Shown: positions 16,752 to 26,122, numbered from the stretch's first letter. The stretch: DNA of 64,000 bases from Bradyrhizobium diazoefficiens (GCF_016616235.1 NZ_CP067100.1:806001-870000); one strand, 5' to 3'. The notes: generated by a model not told the origin, from the letters alone. Translations and numbers: made by a program.

Positions 16752-17756
16752 GTGAAACCAAATGTCGAACAGGGGCGTGGCAGTTTCCGCGCGCAGGCTG
16801 TGTCACAGAAAACGCGTAAAAAGAGTACTTCAGCGAGGGCCTCCCATAAGGTGGCCAAGAAAGTCGCCGCGGCCAGCCGTAGCGCATCCAAGGGTCGGAC
16901 CGCGACGAAGGCGCCGGCTGCAAAGTCCTCGAAGAACAAAAGAAGCGCAATGCCTCACAAGACTGCCAAACCGGCCGCGAAAGCGACCGCTGCCAAGCCT
17001 GCGGCTGCCAAGCCTGCTACAGCCAAGGCTCACGCTGCTGCGAAGCCCGCTGCGAAGGCTCCGGTTGCTGCTGCTCCTGCCAAGGCTCCCGTTGCTGCCA
17101 AGCCGGTCGTGAAGGCCGCCGCACCCGCGCCGAAGGCCGAGGAAAAGAAGGTCGTGACTCAGCGTCAGGGCTTCAAAGCCAATGAATTCGTGGTCTATCC
17201 CGCTCACGGCGTCGGGCAGATCCTGGCCATCGAGGAGCAGGAGATCGCCGGTGCGAAGCTCGAGCTGTTCGTCATCAACTTCATCAAGGATAAGATGACG
17301 CTGCGCGTGCCGACCGCCAAGGTCGCCAATGTCGGCATGCGCAAGCTGTCCGACCCGGCGCTGGTCAAGAAGGCGCTCGAGACGCTCAAGGGCCGCGCCC
17401 GCGTCAAGCGCACCATGTGGTCGCGCCGCGCCCAGGAATACGAAGCGAAGATCAATTCGGGCGACATCGTCGCGATCGCGGAAGTCGTGCGCGACCTCTA
17501 CCGCTCGGAGTCGCAGCCGGAGCAGTCGTACTCTGAACGCCAGCTCTATGAAGCGGCGCTCGATCGTCTGTCCCGCGAGATCGCGGTGGTGCAGCACTCG
17601 ACCGAGACCGAAGCGGTCAAGGAGATCGAGGCCCAGCTCGCCAAGAGCCCGCGCCGCAACGCCAAGGCGGAAACCGCCGAGGGCGAGACGGATGCCGAGG
17701 GCGAGACCGACGACGGCGATGGCGACGATACCACCGTCGCCGACGAGGCCGCGTAA
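16752..17756 (+). CDS. carD: CarD-family transcriptional regulator with histone H1-like N-terminal extension
   Basis: The CarD/CdnL domain begins at about residue 140 (GFKANEFVVYPAHGVGQI, then KDKMTLRVPTAKV) and is followed by a helical DNA-binding part containing RVKRTMWSRRAQEYE. Family members bind the RNA polymerase beta subunit and stabilise the open complex. Unusually, it is preceded by a long Lys/Ala/Pro repeat region resembling histone H1 tails and followed by an acidic Glu/Asp tail. The start is uncertain: GTG 16752 gives 334 residues, GTG 16800 or ATG 16950 give shorter forms; the lysine-rich composition continues up to 16752, so the long form is listed. A terminator follows the stop. 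Confidence 0.85.
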   Translation: MKPNVEQGRGSFRAQAVSQKTRKKSTSARASHKVAKKVAAASRSASKGRTATKAPAAKSSKNKRSAMPHKTAKPAAKATAAKPAAAKPATAKAHAAAKPAAKAPVAAAPAKAPVAAKPVVKAAAPAPKAEEKKVVTQRQGFKANEFVVYPAHGVGQILAIEEQEIAGAKLELFVINFIKDKMTLRVPTAKVANVGMRKLSDPALVKKALETLKGRARVKRTMWSRRAQEYEAKINSGDIVAIAEVVRDLYRSESQPEQSYSERQLYEAALDRLSREIAVVQHSTETEAVKEIEAQLAKSPRRNAKAETAEGETDAEGETDDGDGDDTTVADEAA

Positions 17757-17784
17757 GCTCCTCTTGCGTCGATCGCAACAGATC

Positions 17785-17818
17785 AAAAGCCCGGCCTTTC
17801 GGCCGGGCTTTTTGTTTT
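17785..17818 (+). terminator. Intrinsic terminator after carD
   Basis: Perfect 10-bp stem AAGCCCGGCC/GGCCGGGCTT (17787-17796, 17801-17810), loop TTTC, followed by TTTTTGTTTT. It lies 30 bp after the carD stop. Confidence 0.93.
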
Positions 17819-17862
17819 GAACGATAGCTGTCGTCGTTCGGCGATGTTGGTCCTGCGCAGGA

Positions 17863-18234
17863 TCAAATCGGGGGTGCGCGTCGCGTCGAGCCGATCCCGG
17901 TCTCGCGGCCCTCTCCGCCGGCCAATGGTGCGACGGTCGACCACCAGTCGCCCAATGCGTCGATCAACGGCACGAGCGTGTGACCGGCGGAGGTCAGGTC
18001 ATACTCGACCCGCAGCGGATATCCATCGAATTCGGTGCGAGTCACGATGCCGGCATCCTCCAGCTTGCGAAGCTCCAGGGCGAGCATCCTGTGCGAGATG
18101 GTCGGATTGTCCCGGCGCAGGTCGCTGAAGCGCTTGGTGCCCTACTTCAAATAGTAGATCAGAAGCGTCGGCCAGCGACCGCTCAGAATCTGCATCACCT
18201 CCTCGATCGGACATCTCGACACGAGATCTTTCAT
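17863..18234 (-). pseudogene. HxlR-type regulator interrupted by one in-frame TAG
   Basis: From ATG 18234 the frame reads CPIEEVMQILSGRWPTLLIYYLK, then a TAG at 18142-18144, then continues in the same frame with GTKRFSDLRRDNPTISHRMLALELRKLEDAGIV and a normal HxlR ending. HxlR proteins are winged-helix repressors, often of adjacent detoxification genes. Everything except the single stop is intact, including the recognition helix, so this is a one-base nonsense mutation (or a sequencing error) rather than old decay. It is divergent from the glutathione transferase gene, the likely target of the intact regulator. Confidence 0.85.
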
Positions 18235-18342
18235 CGGCGACTCCCGGTTACAAAAAAGTTCGCAATTTACTTGATGCAGCGAGTGGCTAAAGGTCTGGCA
18301 TCGCTGCGCAGCGTGATCATCAGAAATCACGGAGAATAGATC

Positions 18343-19047
18343 ATGGACCCAATTCTAATCTACGGCTTCCCGATGGGAAGCTCCATGGGGCTCGTTGCGG
18401 CTCTCGAATGGCTGGGCAAGCCGTACCGTTTGTGTCGCGTCGACATGCTCGGCGAGATGCGGAGCGCCTCCTATGCCCGGGTCAACCCGCGACATGAGAC
18501 GCCTGCATTCATCACGGAGCAAGGCGAGCTGTTGACGGAAACAATGGCGATCGCGGCCTGGCTCGAAGCCAGGGACGTCGAACGGCGCGTGAGCTTCGAT
18601 CCTCTGTCGCGAAAGGCCGATCGCATGCATCAGCTCATGGCGTTCGTGAATACCGGTTTCACTGCCGCCTTCACGCCGCTCTGGGTCGCAATGGAAGCCG
18701 AAGGGATGGAGCCCGCAATGAAGTCGGCCTTGCGGAATTTTGGCAGGATGAAGGTGATCGAGCGCCACGACAAGCTCGAAGCGATGATCGATGCGGGGGA
18801 ATTCCTGCTCGGCGACCGGCCGACCCTCGCCGACGCCTTGCTGGCCGGTGTTGCGCGCTGGCTCGATTTCCATGCTGTTGCGGAGAGGAGCCGTTGGCCG
18901 AAGCTGGCGGCTCTGCGAGCTCGCCTCGAAGCCGATCCTGCTGTGGTCTACGCCACCGCTTTGGAGAATGGAGCCTCTGATCCGGGAGCAGGATATTGTG
19001 CAGGCCACATCGCGCTAGCCGATGTCATTGCGCGGTTCGGCAAATAA
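18343..19047 (+). CDS. Glutathione S-transferase family protein
   Basis: 234 residues. The N-terminal thioredoxin-like domain begins LIYGFPMGSSMGLVAALEWLG and contains the conserved cis-Pro segment HETPAFI and the glutathione-binding TETMAIAAWL; the C-terminal all-alpha domain includes GDRPTLADALLAGVARWLDF. It probably conjugates or reduces electrophiles with glutathione in the cytoplasm. It is transcribed away from the broken HxlR gene with a 108-bp shared promoter region, so its control may be altered by the loss of that regulator. Confidence 0.88.
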   Translation: MDPILIYGFPMGSSMGLVAALEWLGKPYRLCRVDMLGEMRSASYARVNPRHETPAFITEQGELLTETMAIAAWLEARDVERRVSFDPLSRKADRMHQLMAFVNTGFTAAFTPLWVAMEAEGMEPAMKSALRNFGRMKVIERHDKLEAMIDAGEFLLGDRPTLADALLAGVARWLDFHAVAERSRWPKLAALRARLEADPAVVYATALENGASDPGAGYCAGHIALADVIARFGK

Positions 19048-19094
19048 GCGTCTCAAGAGAGAAAGAAAAGTACGAGGACCTCGACGCGGTCCTC

Positions 19095-19628
19095 CTACTT
19101 CACAGGTCGCTTCTCAAGCTTCCTCGCCAGCGTGCGGCGGTGCATCCCCAGCCGTCTCGCCGCTTCCGAGATATTGAAATCCGTTTCGATCAGGGTCTGG
19201 TGGATGCGTTCCCATTCCAGCGTCTTGATCGAGGTCGGCCTGGTATCGAGCGCGACTTCGGCGTTGCCTTCGGCCTTGTTGAAGGCGGCCTCGATGTCGT
19301 CGGTGTTCGAGGGCTTGGCGAGATAGTGGCAGGCGCCGAGCTTGATCGCTTCGACGGCGGTGGAGATGCTGGCAAAGCCTGTGAGCACCACGATCAGCAT
19401 GTCAGGGTCGTGGGTGTGCAGCAGCTCGACGCAGGCGAGCCCGGAGGCGCCGCCGAGCTTGAGGTCGACCACGGCATGGCCGAACGAGCGCTCCTCCAGC
19501 ACCTGGCGCACCTCCTCGATGGAGGCCGCCAGCACGACCTCGTAGCCGCGGCGCTCGAACGAGCGCTTCAGCGTGCGCGCGAAGCCCGCATCGTCCTCGA
19601 CGACGATCAGCGAACGGTCAGACGTCAA
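19095..19628 (-). CDS. regR: Redox response regulator RegR/ActR
   Basis: 177 residues. The receiver domain shows VVEDD at 9-13 and the phospho-acceptor Asp near residue 55 (VVDLKLGG), with the Lys in LAKPSNTDD. The C-terminus is a short Fis-type helix-turn-helix (NISEAARRLGMHRRTLARKL) nearly invariant among RegA/ActR/RegR proteins. In Bradyrhizobium RegR activates genes for low-oxygen and symbiotic metabolism, including nifA. It is the last gene of the operon, overlapping regS by 11 bp. Confidence 0.95.
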   Translation of the reverse strand: MTSDRSLIVVEDDAGFARTLKRSFERRGYEVVLAASIEEVRQVLEERSFGHAVVDLKLGGASGLACVELLHTHDPDMLIVVLTGFASISTAVEAIKLGACHYLAKPSNTDDIEAAFNKAEGNAEVALDTRPTSIKTLEWERIHQTLIETDFNISEAARRLGMHRRTLARKLEKRPVK

Positions 19629-21006
19629 ACTTGCCTCCGATCGCGAGCGTGGCGAGCGGCAGCGTCAGGCGCACCGTGGCACCGCGCTTCCTGTGGTTCT
19701 CGGCAGTCACGGTGCCACCGAGCTTGCGCACGACATTTACCACCAGGAACAGGCCGAGCCCGCCGCCGGCGCGGCCCTTGCTCGACTGATAGGGCTTGCC
19801 GAGCTGGGTCAGCATCTCCGGCGCAAAGCCCGGGCCGCGGTCGCTGATCGCCAGCACGAGATTGTCGCCGTCGCGCTCGGCGACGAGCTCGACCCAGTCG
19901 CGCGAGACCTCATAGGCGTTGTCGAGCACGTTGAAGATCACCTGCTTCAGCGCGACGTCGGAGACGATCGCGACATCCTCCCCGAACGTATTGACGAAAT
20001 AGAGCGTGCGCGCCGAGCGCGCGTTGCGCCACTCCTCCACCAGTGCGGTGACGAAGGCCGTGACCGTCGTCGGCGAGGAGCCTTCGCCGCGCGCCTCGCC
20101 TGCCGACACCAGAATGCCGGTCACGATGGACTTGCAGCGTTGCAGCGAGGTTTCCATCTCCGCGAGATCCTCGGCGAGCTCCTGGTTGGCGGCGAGGTCC
20201 GGCATGCGGCGCCAGTCGCTGAGGATCACCGACAGCGAGGCCAGCGGCGTGCCGAGCTCATGCGCTGCCCCGGAGGCGAGCAGGCCCATGCGGACGATGT
20301 GGTCCTGCTCGGCCGCATGCTGGCGCAGCGCCGCCAGATGCGCATCGCGCGAGCGCAGGTTTCGATTGATGCGAGTCACGAACACGACCAGCAGCACGGC
20401 GTTGAGCATGAAGCCCAGCAGCATGCCAGTCACGGTGAGAGTGTAAGTCTCGCTCAGCAAGTTCGGCGGCAGATCCAGCGGCCTGTAAGACAGCGTCAAG
20501 CACACGAAGCTCGCGCTGGTCAGTGCCACCAGAGACCAGGTCGAGCGCGCATCGAGCAGCACGGCGCCGAGCGTCACCTGAAGCAGGAACAGCGAGGTAA
20601 AGGGATTGGTGGCGCCGCCGCTCAGATAGAGCTGCGCGGTCAGGGCTGCAACGTCCAGCATCAGCGAGACCAGCAGCTCGTTGTTGGTGACGGCGGCGCG
20701 GTGGCGCACCCACACCAGGCTCGAGACATTGAGCAGCACCAGCGCCCCGATCACCGCGCCCATCCGGGGCAAGGGCAGGGGAATGCCGAGCCAGAAATGC
20801 ACGCCGCCGATGGTGACGATCTGGCCGACCACTGCGGTCCAGCGCAGCTGGATCAGCAGCGCCATGTTCTTGCGGTTGGTCTCGTCGTCGGTCGGCGCAG
20901 CGCCGATCAGCTCGCGGCGCGCGTCCGCCTGCGATTGCAGCGTGACCACGAGCTCGCCAAGTGCTTGCGTCCTTCCGTCAGGCCTGTTCGACGATCGTTC
21001 CAGCAT
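19618..21006 (-). CDS. regS: Redox-sensing histidine kinase RegS/RegB
   Basis: 462 residues from ATG 21006 (a longer frame to 21132 has no family character). Several membrane segments carry GGATNPF, matching the GGxxNPF quinone-sensing motif of RegB. The H-box is GAAHELGTPLA at about residue 247, and the LQRCKSIVTGIL segment near residue 290 carries the redox-active Cys known from RegB. The ATPase domain ends with GGGLGLFLVV. It senses quinone-pool and redox state and phosphorylates RegR. The start overlaps the end of the SURF1 gene by 29 bp. Confidence 0.93.
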   Translation of the reverse strand: MLERSSNRPDGRTQALGELVVTLQSQADARRELIGAAPTDDETNRKNMALLIQLRWTAVVGQIVTIGGVHFWLGIPLPLPRMGAVIGALVLLNVSSLVWVRHRAAVTNNELLVSLMLDVAALTAQLYLSGGATNPFTSLFLLQVTLGAVLLDARSTWSLVALTSASFVCLTLSYRPLDLPPNLLSETYTLTVTGMLLGFMLNAVLLVVFVTRINRNLRSRDAHLAALRQHAAEQDHIVRMGLLASGAAHELGTPLASLSVILSDWRRMPDLAANQELAEDLAEMETSLQRCKSIVTGILVSAGEARGEGSSPTTVTAFVTALVEEWRNARSARTLYFVNTFGEDVAIVSDVALKQVIFNVLDNAYEVSRDWVELVAERDGDNLVLAISDRGPGFAPEMLTQLGKPYQSSKGRAGGGLGLFLVVNVVRKLGGTVTAENHRKRGATVRLTLPLATLAIGGKFDV

Positions 21007-21826
21007 CTGATCCCGTCCTGCGCACGGCGGCATCGTGGCCGCTGGCCGGTTCGTGGACGAAGCGCTTGCGGCGGAACAGCCCGCCGCCGAATGTGACGAA
21101 AAGCCTACCGGCCAGCATGAAAGCCAGAGCAAACCACGTCAGCGCGTAGATCAGGTGGTTATTGGGAAAGCGGATCACGGTCAATCCGCCGATTGGCCCG
21201 CCGGCGGATTGTGACCCGGCGTCGGCATCGACGAAGAATGGGGCGACATCGTGCAGGCCGCGCGCCGCCGCAATCGCGGCGACATCCCGCGAATACCAGC
21301 GGTTGTGTTGGGGAACGTTGTTCCGGAGGAAGCCGCCTTTCGGCTCCGTCATGCGGAGCAGGCCGGTGATCTCGACCTCGCCTTGCGGATTGCCCTCCTG
21401 CCGCGTCGATGCCTCGCGCCGGTCGCTCGGCACGAAGCCGCGGTTGATCAGGATCTGCGTGCCGCCGCTGCGCGCAAGTGGCGTCAGCACCCAATAGCCG
21501 GGGCCTTCCTCAGTGACCGCCTGAACCAAAGTTTCGCGGTCATGGAGGAAGCGGCCGGCGACGCTCACATGCCTGTATTCGTCGTTCGTGGTCGAGACCT
21601 CGGGCCATGAAGCCGGTGAGGGGATCGGCTGGGCCGGGGCATGGACGCGCTGCTCGACACGGTCGATCAGCGCCAGCTTCCAGGCCCGGCGCTCGACCTG
21701 CCAGATTCCGAGCGCGATCAGAAGAGCAAAGGCGGCAAGCGAGAGGACGGTGAGCCACAGGGAAGGACGCGCAGCCTTGCCGCGCGCCCCGTTTTCCTCT
21801 TCTGTCTCGGTCCCGGTTTTGCTCAC
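20978..21826 (-). CDS. SURF1-family oxidase assembly protein
   Basis: 282 residues with two membrane spans, near residues 22-44 and 228-248, enclosing a periplasmic domain; this is the SURF1 layout. Recognisable blocks include LALGIWQ-like LGIWQVERRAWK after the first helix, YRHVSVAGRF, GPGYWVLTPL and LINRGFVP, then NNHLIYALTWF at the second helix. SURF1 helps insert heme into subunit I of heme-copper oxidases. It follows cyoD by 13 bp, so it probably serves this quinol oxidase. Confidence 0.92.
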   Translation of the reverse strand: MSKTGTETEEENGARGKAARPSLWLTVLSLAAFALLIALGIWQVERRAWKLALIDRVEQRVHAPAQPIPSPASWPEVSTTNDEYRHVSVAGRFLHDRETLVQAVTEEGPGYWVLTPLARSGGTQILINRGFVPSDRREASTRQEGNPQGEVEITGLLRMTEPKGGFLRNNVPQHNRWYSRDVAAIAAARGLHDVAPFFVDADAGSQSAGGPIGGLTVIRFPNNHLIYALTWFALAFMLAGRLFVTFGGGLFRRKRFVHEPASGHDAAVRRTGSDAGTIVEQA

Positions 21827-21839
21827 GTCAGAGGCTCGC

Positions 21840-22220
21840 TCACCTCATCCCCGTCATTTCGTGCATCGGCATCATGTTGCTGTTGAGGTGGTTCATCACC
21901 CACAGCGAACCGGACAGCGCGATCACCACCATGACGATGGTGAAGATCAGCGCCATCATGCTCCAGCCGTTCTCGGATTTCGGGCTCATGTGCAGGAAGT
22001 AGATCATGTGCACGACGATCTGCACGACCGCGAAAGCCATGATGACCAGCGCGGTGATCTGCTTGCTCGGCAGCGCGCCGCTCATCACCAGCCAGAACGG
22101 GATCGCGGTCAGCACCACCGAGAGCACGAAGCCGAGCATGTAGCTCGAGAAGGTACCATGGGCGTGGCTGTCGCCGTGGTGATGATCGGCCGCGTGCGCA
22201 GCGTGGGTATCGGTGTTCAT
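21840..22220 (-). CDS. cyoD: Cytochrome o ubiquinol oxidase subunit IV
   Basis: 126 residues with three membrane helices. The N-terminus is His-rich (HAAHADHHHGDSHAHG), then SSYMLGFVLSVVLTAIPFW, and IVVHMIYFLHM in the second helix, the CyoD pattern. The start at 22220 is supported by GGGAG upstream and a 4-bp ATGA overlap with the cyoC stop. The subunit assists assembly of the Cu-B site. Confidence 0.93.
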   Translation of the reverse strand: MNTDTHAAHAADHHHGDSHAHGTFSSYMLGFVLSVVLTAIPFWLVMSGALPSKQITALVIMAFAVVQIVVHMIYFLHMSPKSENGWSMMALIFTIVMVVIALSGSLWVMNHLNSNMMPMHEMTGMR

Positions 22221-22846
22221 CGCAGAACTCCCAGGAGATAGACGAAGGTGAAGACGCCGATCCAGACCACGTCGAGGAAATGCCAGAACATCGACAGGCA
22301 CATCAGGCGGCGGCGATTGGCTTCGATCAGGCCGAACTTCCAGACCTGCACCATCAAGGTGACCAGCCAGATCAGGCCGCAGGAGACGTGCAGGCCGTGG
22401 GTGCCGACCAGGGTGAAGAAGGCGGACAGGAAGGCGCTGCGCTGCGGGGTCGCCCCTTCATGGATCATGTGGGCGAACTCGGTGAGCTCGATGCCGATGA
22501 AAGCTGCGCCGAACAGACCGGTGATCGCCAGCCACATCTGGGTCAGGGCGATCTTGTTCTGCTGCATCGTCAGCATGGCGAAGCCATAGGTGATCGAGGA
22601 GAGCAGCAGCATCGAGGTGTTCACCGCGACCAGGTCGAGGTCGAACAGGTCCTTCGGCGCCGGGCCGGCGGCGTAGTTGCCGCCGAGCACGCCGAAGGCG
22701 GCGAACAGCATCGCGAAGATGAGACAGTCGCTCATCAGGTAGATCCAGAAGCCGAGCGATGTGCTGTAGCCTTCCGGATGCGGGTGCTCGTCGGCAAGAT
22801 AGAAGACCGGCTCGCCGGTTTGGGTGGGATTGACAGCGACAGTCAT
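22217..22846 (-). CDS. cyoC: Cytochrome o ubiquinol oxidase subunit III
   Basis: 209 residues and five membrane helices, without the two extra N-terminal helices of some cytochrome c oxidase subunits III. LGFWIYLMSDCLIFAMLFA, IGIELTEFAHMI and FTLVGTHGLHVSCGLIWL are characteristic. It directly follows cyoB with no gap. Confidence 0.95.
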   Translation of the reverse strand: MTVAVNPTQTGEPVFYLADEHPHPEGYSTSLGFWIYLMSDCLIFAMLFAAFGVLGGNYAAGPAPKDLFDLDLVAVNTSMLLLSSITYGFAMLTMQQNKIALTQMWLAITGLFGAAFIGIELTEFAHMIHEGATPQRSAFLSAFFTLVGTHGLHVSCGLIWLVTLMVQVWKFGLIEANRRRLMCLSMFWHFLDVVWIGVFTFVYLLGVLR

Positions 22847-24844
22847 TTACTTGGCTCCGGCGAGCAGTTTGGTGCGCGCGTCCTCGGTCCGGATGACGTC
22901 CTCAGCCGGAATGTCGAAGTCGCGGTGATAGTTGAAGGTGTGACCGATCCCGACGGCAAGCATCGCGATGAAGCTCAACGCAGCCAACCACCAGATGTAC
23001 CAGATCAGGCCGAAACCCATCGCGGTGGCGAGGCCGGCGAGGATGACGCCGGTGCCGGTGCTGCTGGGCATGTGGATCGGCTTGAACCCGGTGAGCGGAC
23101 GCTGGTAGCCGCGCTTCTTCATGTCCCACCACGCGTCATTGTCGTGAACCACGGGAGTGAAGGCGAAGTTGTAGTCCGGCGGCGGCGAGGAGGTCGCCCA
23201 TTCCAGCGTGCGCGCATCCCAGGGATCGCCGGTGACGTCCTTGAGCTGCTCGCGCTTGAGGAAGCTGACCGCGAACTGCATCAGCATCGAGAGGATGCCG
23301 ATGAAGACGAAGACGGCGCCGATCGCGGCGACGACGAACCAGATCTGCAGGGACGGATCGTCGAACACGCGCAGGCGCCGGGTCACGCCCATCAGACCGA
23401 GCACATAGAGCGGCATGAAAGCCAGGTAGAAGCCGGTGACCCAGAACCAGAATGACATCTTGCCCCAGAACGGATCGAGCTTGAAGCCGAACGCCTTCGG
23501 AAACCAGTAATTGATGCCGGCGAACGCGCCGAACACCACACCGCCGATGATCACGTTGTGGAAGTGCGCGATCAGGAACAGGCTGTTGTGCAGCACGAAG
23601 TCGGCCGGCGGCACCGCGAGCAGCACGCCGGTCATGCCGCCGATCACGAAGGTCAGCATGAAGGCGATGGTCCACAGCATCGGCAGATCGTAGCGGATGC
23701 GGCCGCGATACATCGTGAACAGCCAGTTGAACATCTTCGCACCCGTCGGGATCGAGATGATCATCGTGGTGATGCCGAAGAACGAGTTGACGCTGGCACC
23801 CGAGCCCATCGTGAAGAAGTGGTGCAGCCAGACCAGGTACGACAGGATGGTGATGACGACCGTGGCGTAGACCATCGAGGTGTAGCCGAACAGCCGCTTG
23901 CCGGAGAAGGTCGAGGTCACTTCCGAGAAGATGCCGAAGGCGGGAAGGACCAGGATGTAGACCTCGGGGTGACCCCAGATCCAGATCAGGTTCACGTACA
24001 TCATCGGGCTGCCGCCGAAATCGTTCGTGAAGAAGTTGGTGCCGACATAGCGGTCCAGCGAGAGCAGCGCGAGCACGACGGTCAGGACCGGGAAGGAGGC
24101 GACGATCAGGACGTTGGTGCACAGCGAGGTCCAGGTGAACACCGGCATCTTCATCATGGTCATGCCGGAGCAGCGCAGCTTGACGATAGTGCAGATCAGG
24201 TTGATGCCGGATAAGGTCGTGCCGACGCCGGCGACCTGCAGCGCCCAGATGTAATAGTCGACGCCGACGTCCGGGCTGTAGCCGATGTTCGACAGCGGCG
24301 GATAAGCCAGCCAGCCGGTGCGGGCGAACTCGCCGATGAACAGCGAGGCCATCACCAGCACCGCGCCGCCGACCGTCATCCAGAAGCTGAAATTGTTCAG
24401 GAACGGGAACGACACGTCGCGCGCGCCGATCTGGAGCGGCACGACGTAGTTCATCAGGCCGGTGACCAGCGGCATCGCCACGAAAAAGATCATGATCACG
24501 CCGTGAGCGGTGAAGACCTGGTCGTAGTGATGGGCGGGAAGGAAGCCTTCGGAGCCGCCGAACGCGAGCGCCTGCTGAGCGCGCATCATGAGGGCGTCGG
24601 CGAAGCCGCGCAGCAGCATCACGATGCCGAGGATCATGTACATGATGCCGATGCGCTTGTGGTCGACCGTGGTGAACCACTCGCGCCAGAGATAGCCCCA
24701 GAGGCGGAAATAGGTCACGCCGCCGAACAGCGTGATACCGCCGAGCGCGACCACCGCGAAGGTGCCGACGAGGATCGGCTCGTGCAGCGGCAGCGAATCG
24801 AGGCCGAGCCGGCCGAAGATGAGCTTGAGAAGATCAGGAGACAT
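22847..24844 (-). CDS. cyoB: Cytochrome o ubiquinol oxidase subunit I
   Basis: 665 residues, about 15 membrane helices. It binds heme b, heme o3 and Cu-B and reduces O2 while pumping protons. Metal ligands are visible in [18 protein letters not shown] (with the His-Tyr crosslink), and [12 protein letters not shown]. The quinone-binding residues of the E. coli enzyme appear conserved: Arg and Asp in RGFADALM and His/Gln in HHYDQVF. This supports a quinol rather than cytochrome c donor. Confidence 0.97.
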   Translation of the reverse strand: MSPDLLKLIFGRLGLDSLPLHEPILVGTFAVVALGGITLFGGVTYFRLWGYLWREWFTTVDHKRIGIMYMILGIVMLLRGFADALMMRAQQALAFGGSEGFLPAHHYDQVFTAHGVIMIFFVAMPLVTGLMNYVVPLQIGARDVSFPFLNNFSFWMTVGGAVLVMASLFIGEFARTGWLAYPPLSNIGYSPDVGVDYYIWALQVAGVGTTLSGINLICTIVKLRCSGMTMMKMPVFTWTSLCTNVLIVASFPVLTVVLALLSLDRYVGTNFFTNDFGGSPMMYVNLIWIWGHPEVYILVLPAFGIFSEVTSTFSGKRLFGYTSMVYATVVITILSYLVWLHHFFTMGSGASVNSFFGITTMIISIPTGAKMFNWLFTMYRGRIRYDLPMLWTIAFMLTFVIGGMTGVLLAVPPADFVLHNSLFLIAHFHNVIIGGVVFGAFAGINYWFPKAFGFKLDPFWGKMSFWFWVTGFYLAFMPLYVLGLMGVTRRLRVFDDPSLQIWFVVAAIGAVFVFIGILSMLMQFAVSFLKREQLKDVTGDPWDARTLEWATSSPPPDYNFAFTPVVHDNDAWWDMKKRGYQRPLTGFKPIHMPSSTGTGVILAGLATAMGFGLIWYIWWLAALSFIAMLAVGIGHTFNYHRDFDIPAEDVIRTEDARTKLLAGAK

Positions 24845-24870
24845 GCGGGATCTCTTTTACGAGTCTGACT

Positions 24871-26034
24871 TCAGGAGTCGGACCTGGGACGTTGTCCGAG
24901 GAAGAAGGACGAGGACTTCAGCGGCGCGAAGGTCGGTCGCTTCAGACCGGCGCCAATGAGCGGCGCCGTGTCGACGGGGGCCTTGATCGCGGCCGTGGTC
25001 GCGGCGCCTTGCGGCGCATCCGGTGTGCAGGTGCCGGCGACGAAGGTCGGCTCCGGCCCGAACGGACTGCCGCGGCGGGCGTATTTGTCATAGGTGAGCG
25101 GCAGGGTGTTGTTCAGGCCCTCATGGCCGTTGCCGCCCTTGGCGTCGATCGCCATCATCTCGCTCGCGCACATCTTGCCGGTCTCGACGCACATGTTGAG
25201 GATCAGGCGGTAGAGATCGGCATCGACGGTGCCGTAGCGCCGCACCGGCTCGTTCTCGCTGGGCTTCTCGAGCTGGAGATATTCGGTGCGGCCGAGCGAG
25301 CCGCCGGCCGATTTGGCCTGCGCGACCCAGGCGTCAAAGCCCTTGTCGTCGAGGCCCTGGAAGTTGAAGTGCATGCCGGAGAAGCCGGCGCCGCTGTAGT
25401 TCGCCGAGAAGCCCTTGTAGGTGCCGGCGTGGTTCACGACGGCGTGGAGCTTGGTCTCCATGCCGGGCATCGCGTAGATCTGGCCGGCCAGCGCGGGGAT
25501 GTAGAACGAGTTCATCACCGAGGAGGCGGTGATGCGGAAATTGATCGGACGATCGACCGGTGCCGCCAGGTCGTTGACGCTGGCGATGCCATAGTCCGGA
25601 TAGATGAAGAGCCACTTCCAGTCGAGCGCGACGACGTCGACCTCGAGCGGGGCCTTCGACTGGTCGATCGCGCGATCGGCGTGGATGCGGCCGAGCGTGC
25701 GATAGGGATCGAGCAGATGCGTGCCCATCCAGGTCAGCGCGCCGAGGCAAATGATGATCAGCAGCGGTGCCGACCAGATCACCAGCTCGAGCTTGGTCGA
25801 GTGATCCCATTCCGGCTCGTAGCGGGCCGAATTGTTGGACTGGCGGTAGCGCCAGGCGAACAGCACCGTCAGCGCCATCACGGGGACGACGATCAGGAGC
25901 ATCAGGACGGTGGAGATGATGACGAGGTCGCGCTGCTGGGCAGCGATGTCGCCGGCTGGCGCCAGCACGATGTAGTTGCAGCCACTGAGCGCAACTGCCA
26001 GGGGTAGCAGCGCCAGGATCTTGAGACGGGACAC
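24871..26034 (-). CDS. cyoA: Cytochrome o ubiquinol oxidase subunit II
   Basis: 387 residues. A lipoprotein signal ends LSGC near residue 19; two membrane helices follow and then the periplasmic cupredoxin domain. The region that would carry the Cu-A centre lacks the CxxxC and Met ligands (GFSGMHFNFQG instead), confirming a quinol oxidase. The C-terminal tail of about 60 residues beyond the cupredoxin domain is Pro/Ala-rich. It is the first gene of the operon cyoABCD-surf1-regS-regR. Confidence 0.95.
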   Translation of the reverse strand: MSRLKILALLPLAVALSGCNYIVLAPAGDIAAQQRDLVIISTVLMLLIVVPVMALTVLFAWRYRQSNNSARYEPEWDHSTKLELVIWSAPLLIIICLGALTWMGTHLLDPYRTLGRIHADRAIDQSKAPLEVDVVALDWKWLFIYPDYGIASVNDLAAPVDRPINFRITASSVMNSFYIPALAGQIYAMPGMETKLHAVVNHAGTYKGFSANYSGAGFSGMHFNFQGLDDKGFDAWVAQAKSAGGSLGRTEYLQLEKPSENEPVRRYGTVDADLYRLILNMCVETGKMCASEMMAIDAKGGNGHEGLNNTLPLTYDKYARRGSPFGPEPTFVAGTCTPDAPQGAATTAAIKAPVDTAPLIGAGLKRPTFAPLKSSSFFLGQRPRSDS

Positions 26035-26101
26035 GGGCCGAACCTTTGAGAATGGGTTTCCTTTGCGGGACCAAGGGGTAGCTGCGGCGCAACAATCAGG
26101 A

Positions 26102-26122
26102 CATTGGACAATTTGTCCAATG
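26102..26122. promoter_or_regulatory. Perfect 10-bp inverted repeat between cyoA and the MFS gene (candidate operator)
   Basis: CATTGGACAA-T-TTGTCCAATG spans 26102-26122, 68 bp upstream of the cyoA start and 93 bp before the divergent transporter start. The length and symmetry are those of a dimeric regulator site. The recognition sequence matches none I can name; RegR sites are not of this form. Confidence 0.6.

Noticed and set aside
16950..17756. carD start at ATG 16950
   Set aside because: Kept as an alternative only: the Lys/Ala-rich coding pattern extends without change to 16752 and a promoter lies shortly before that.
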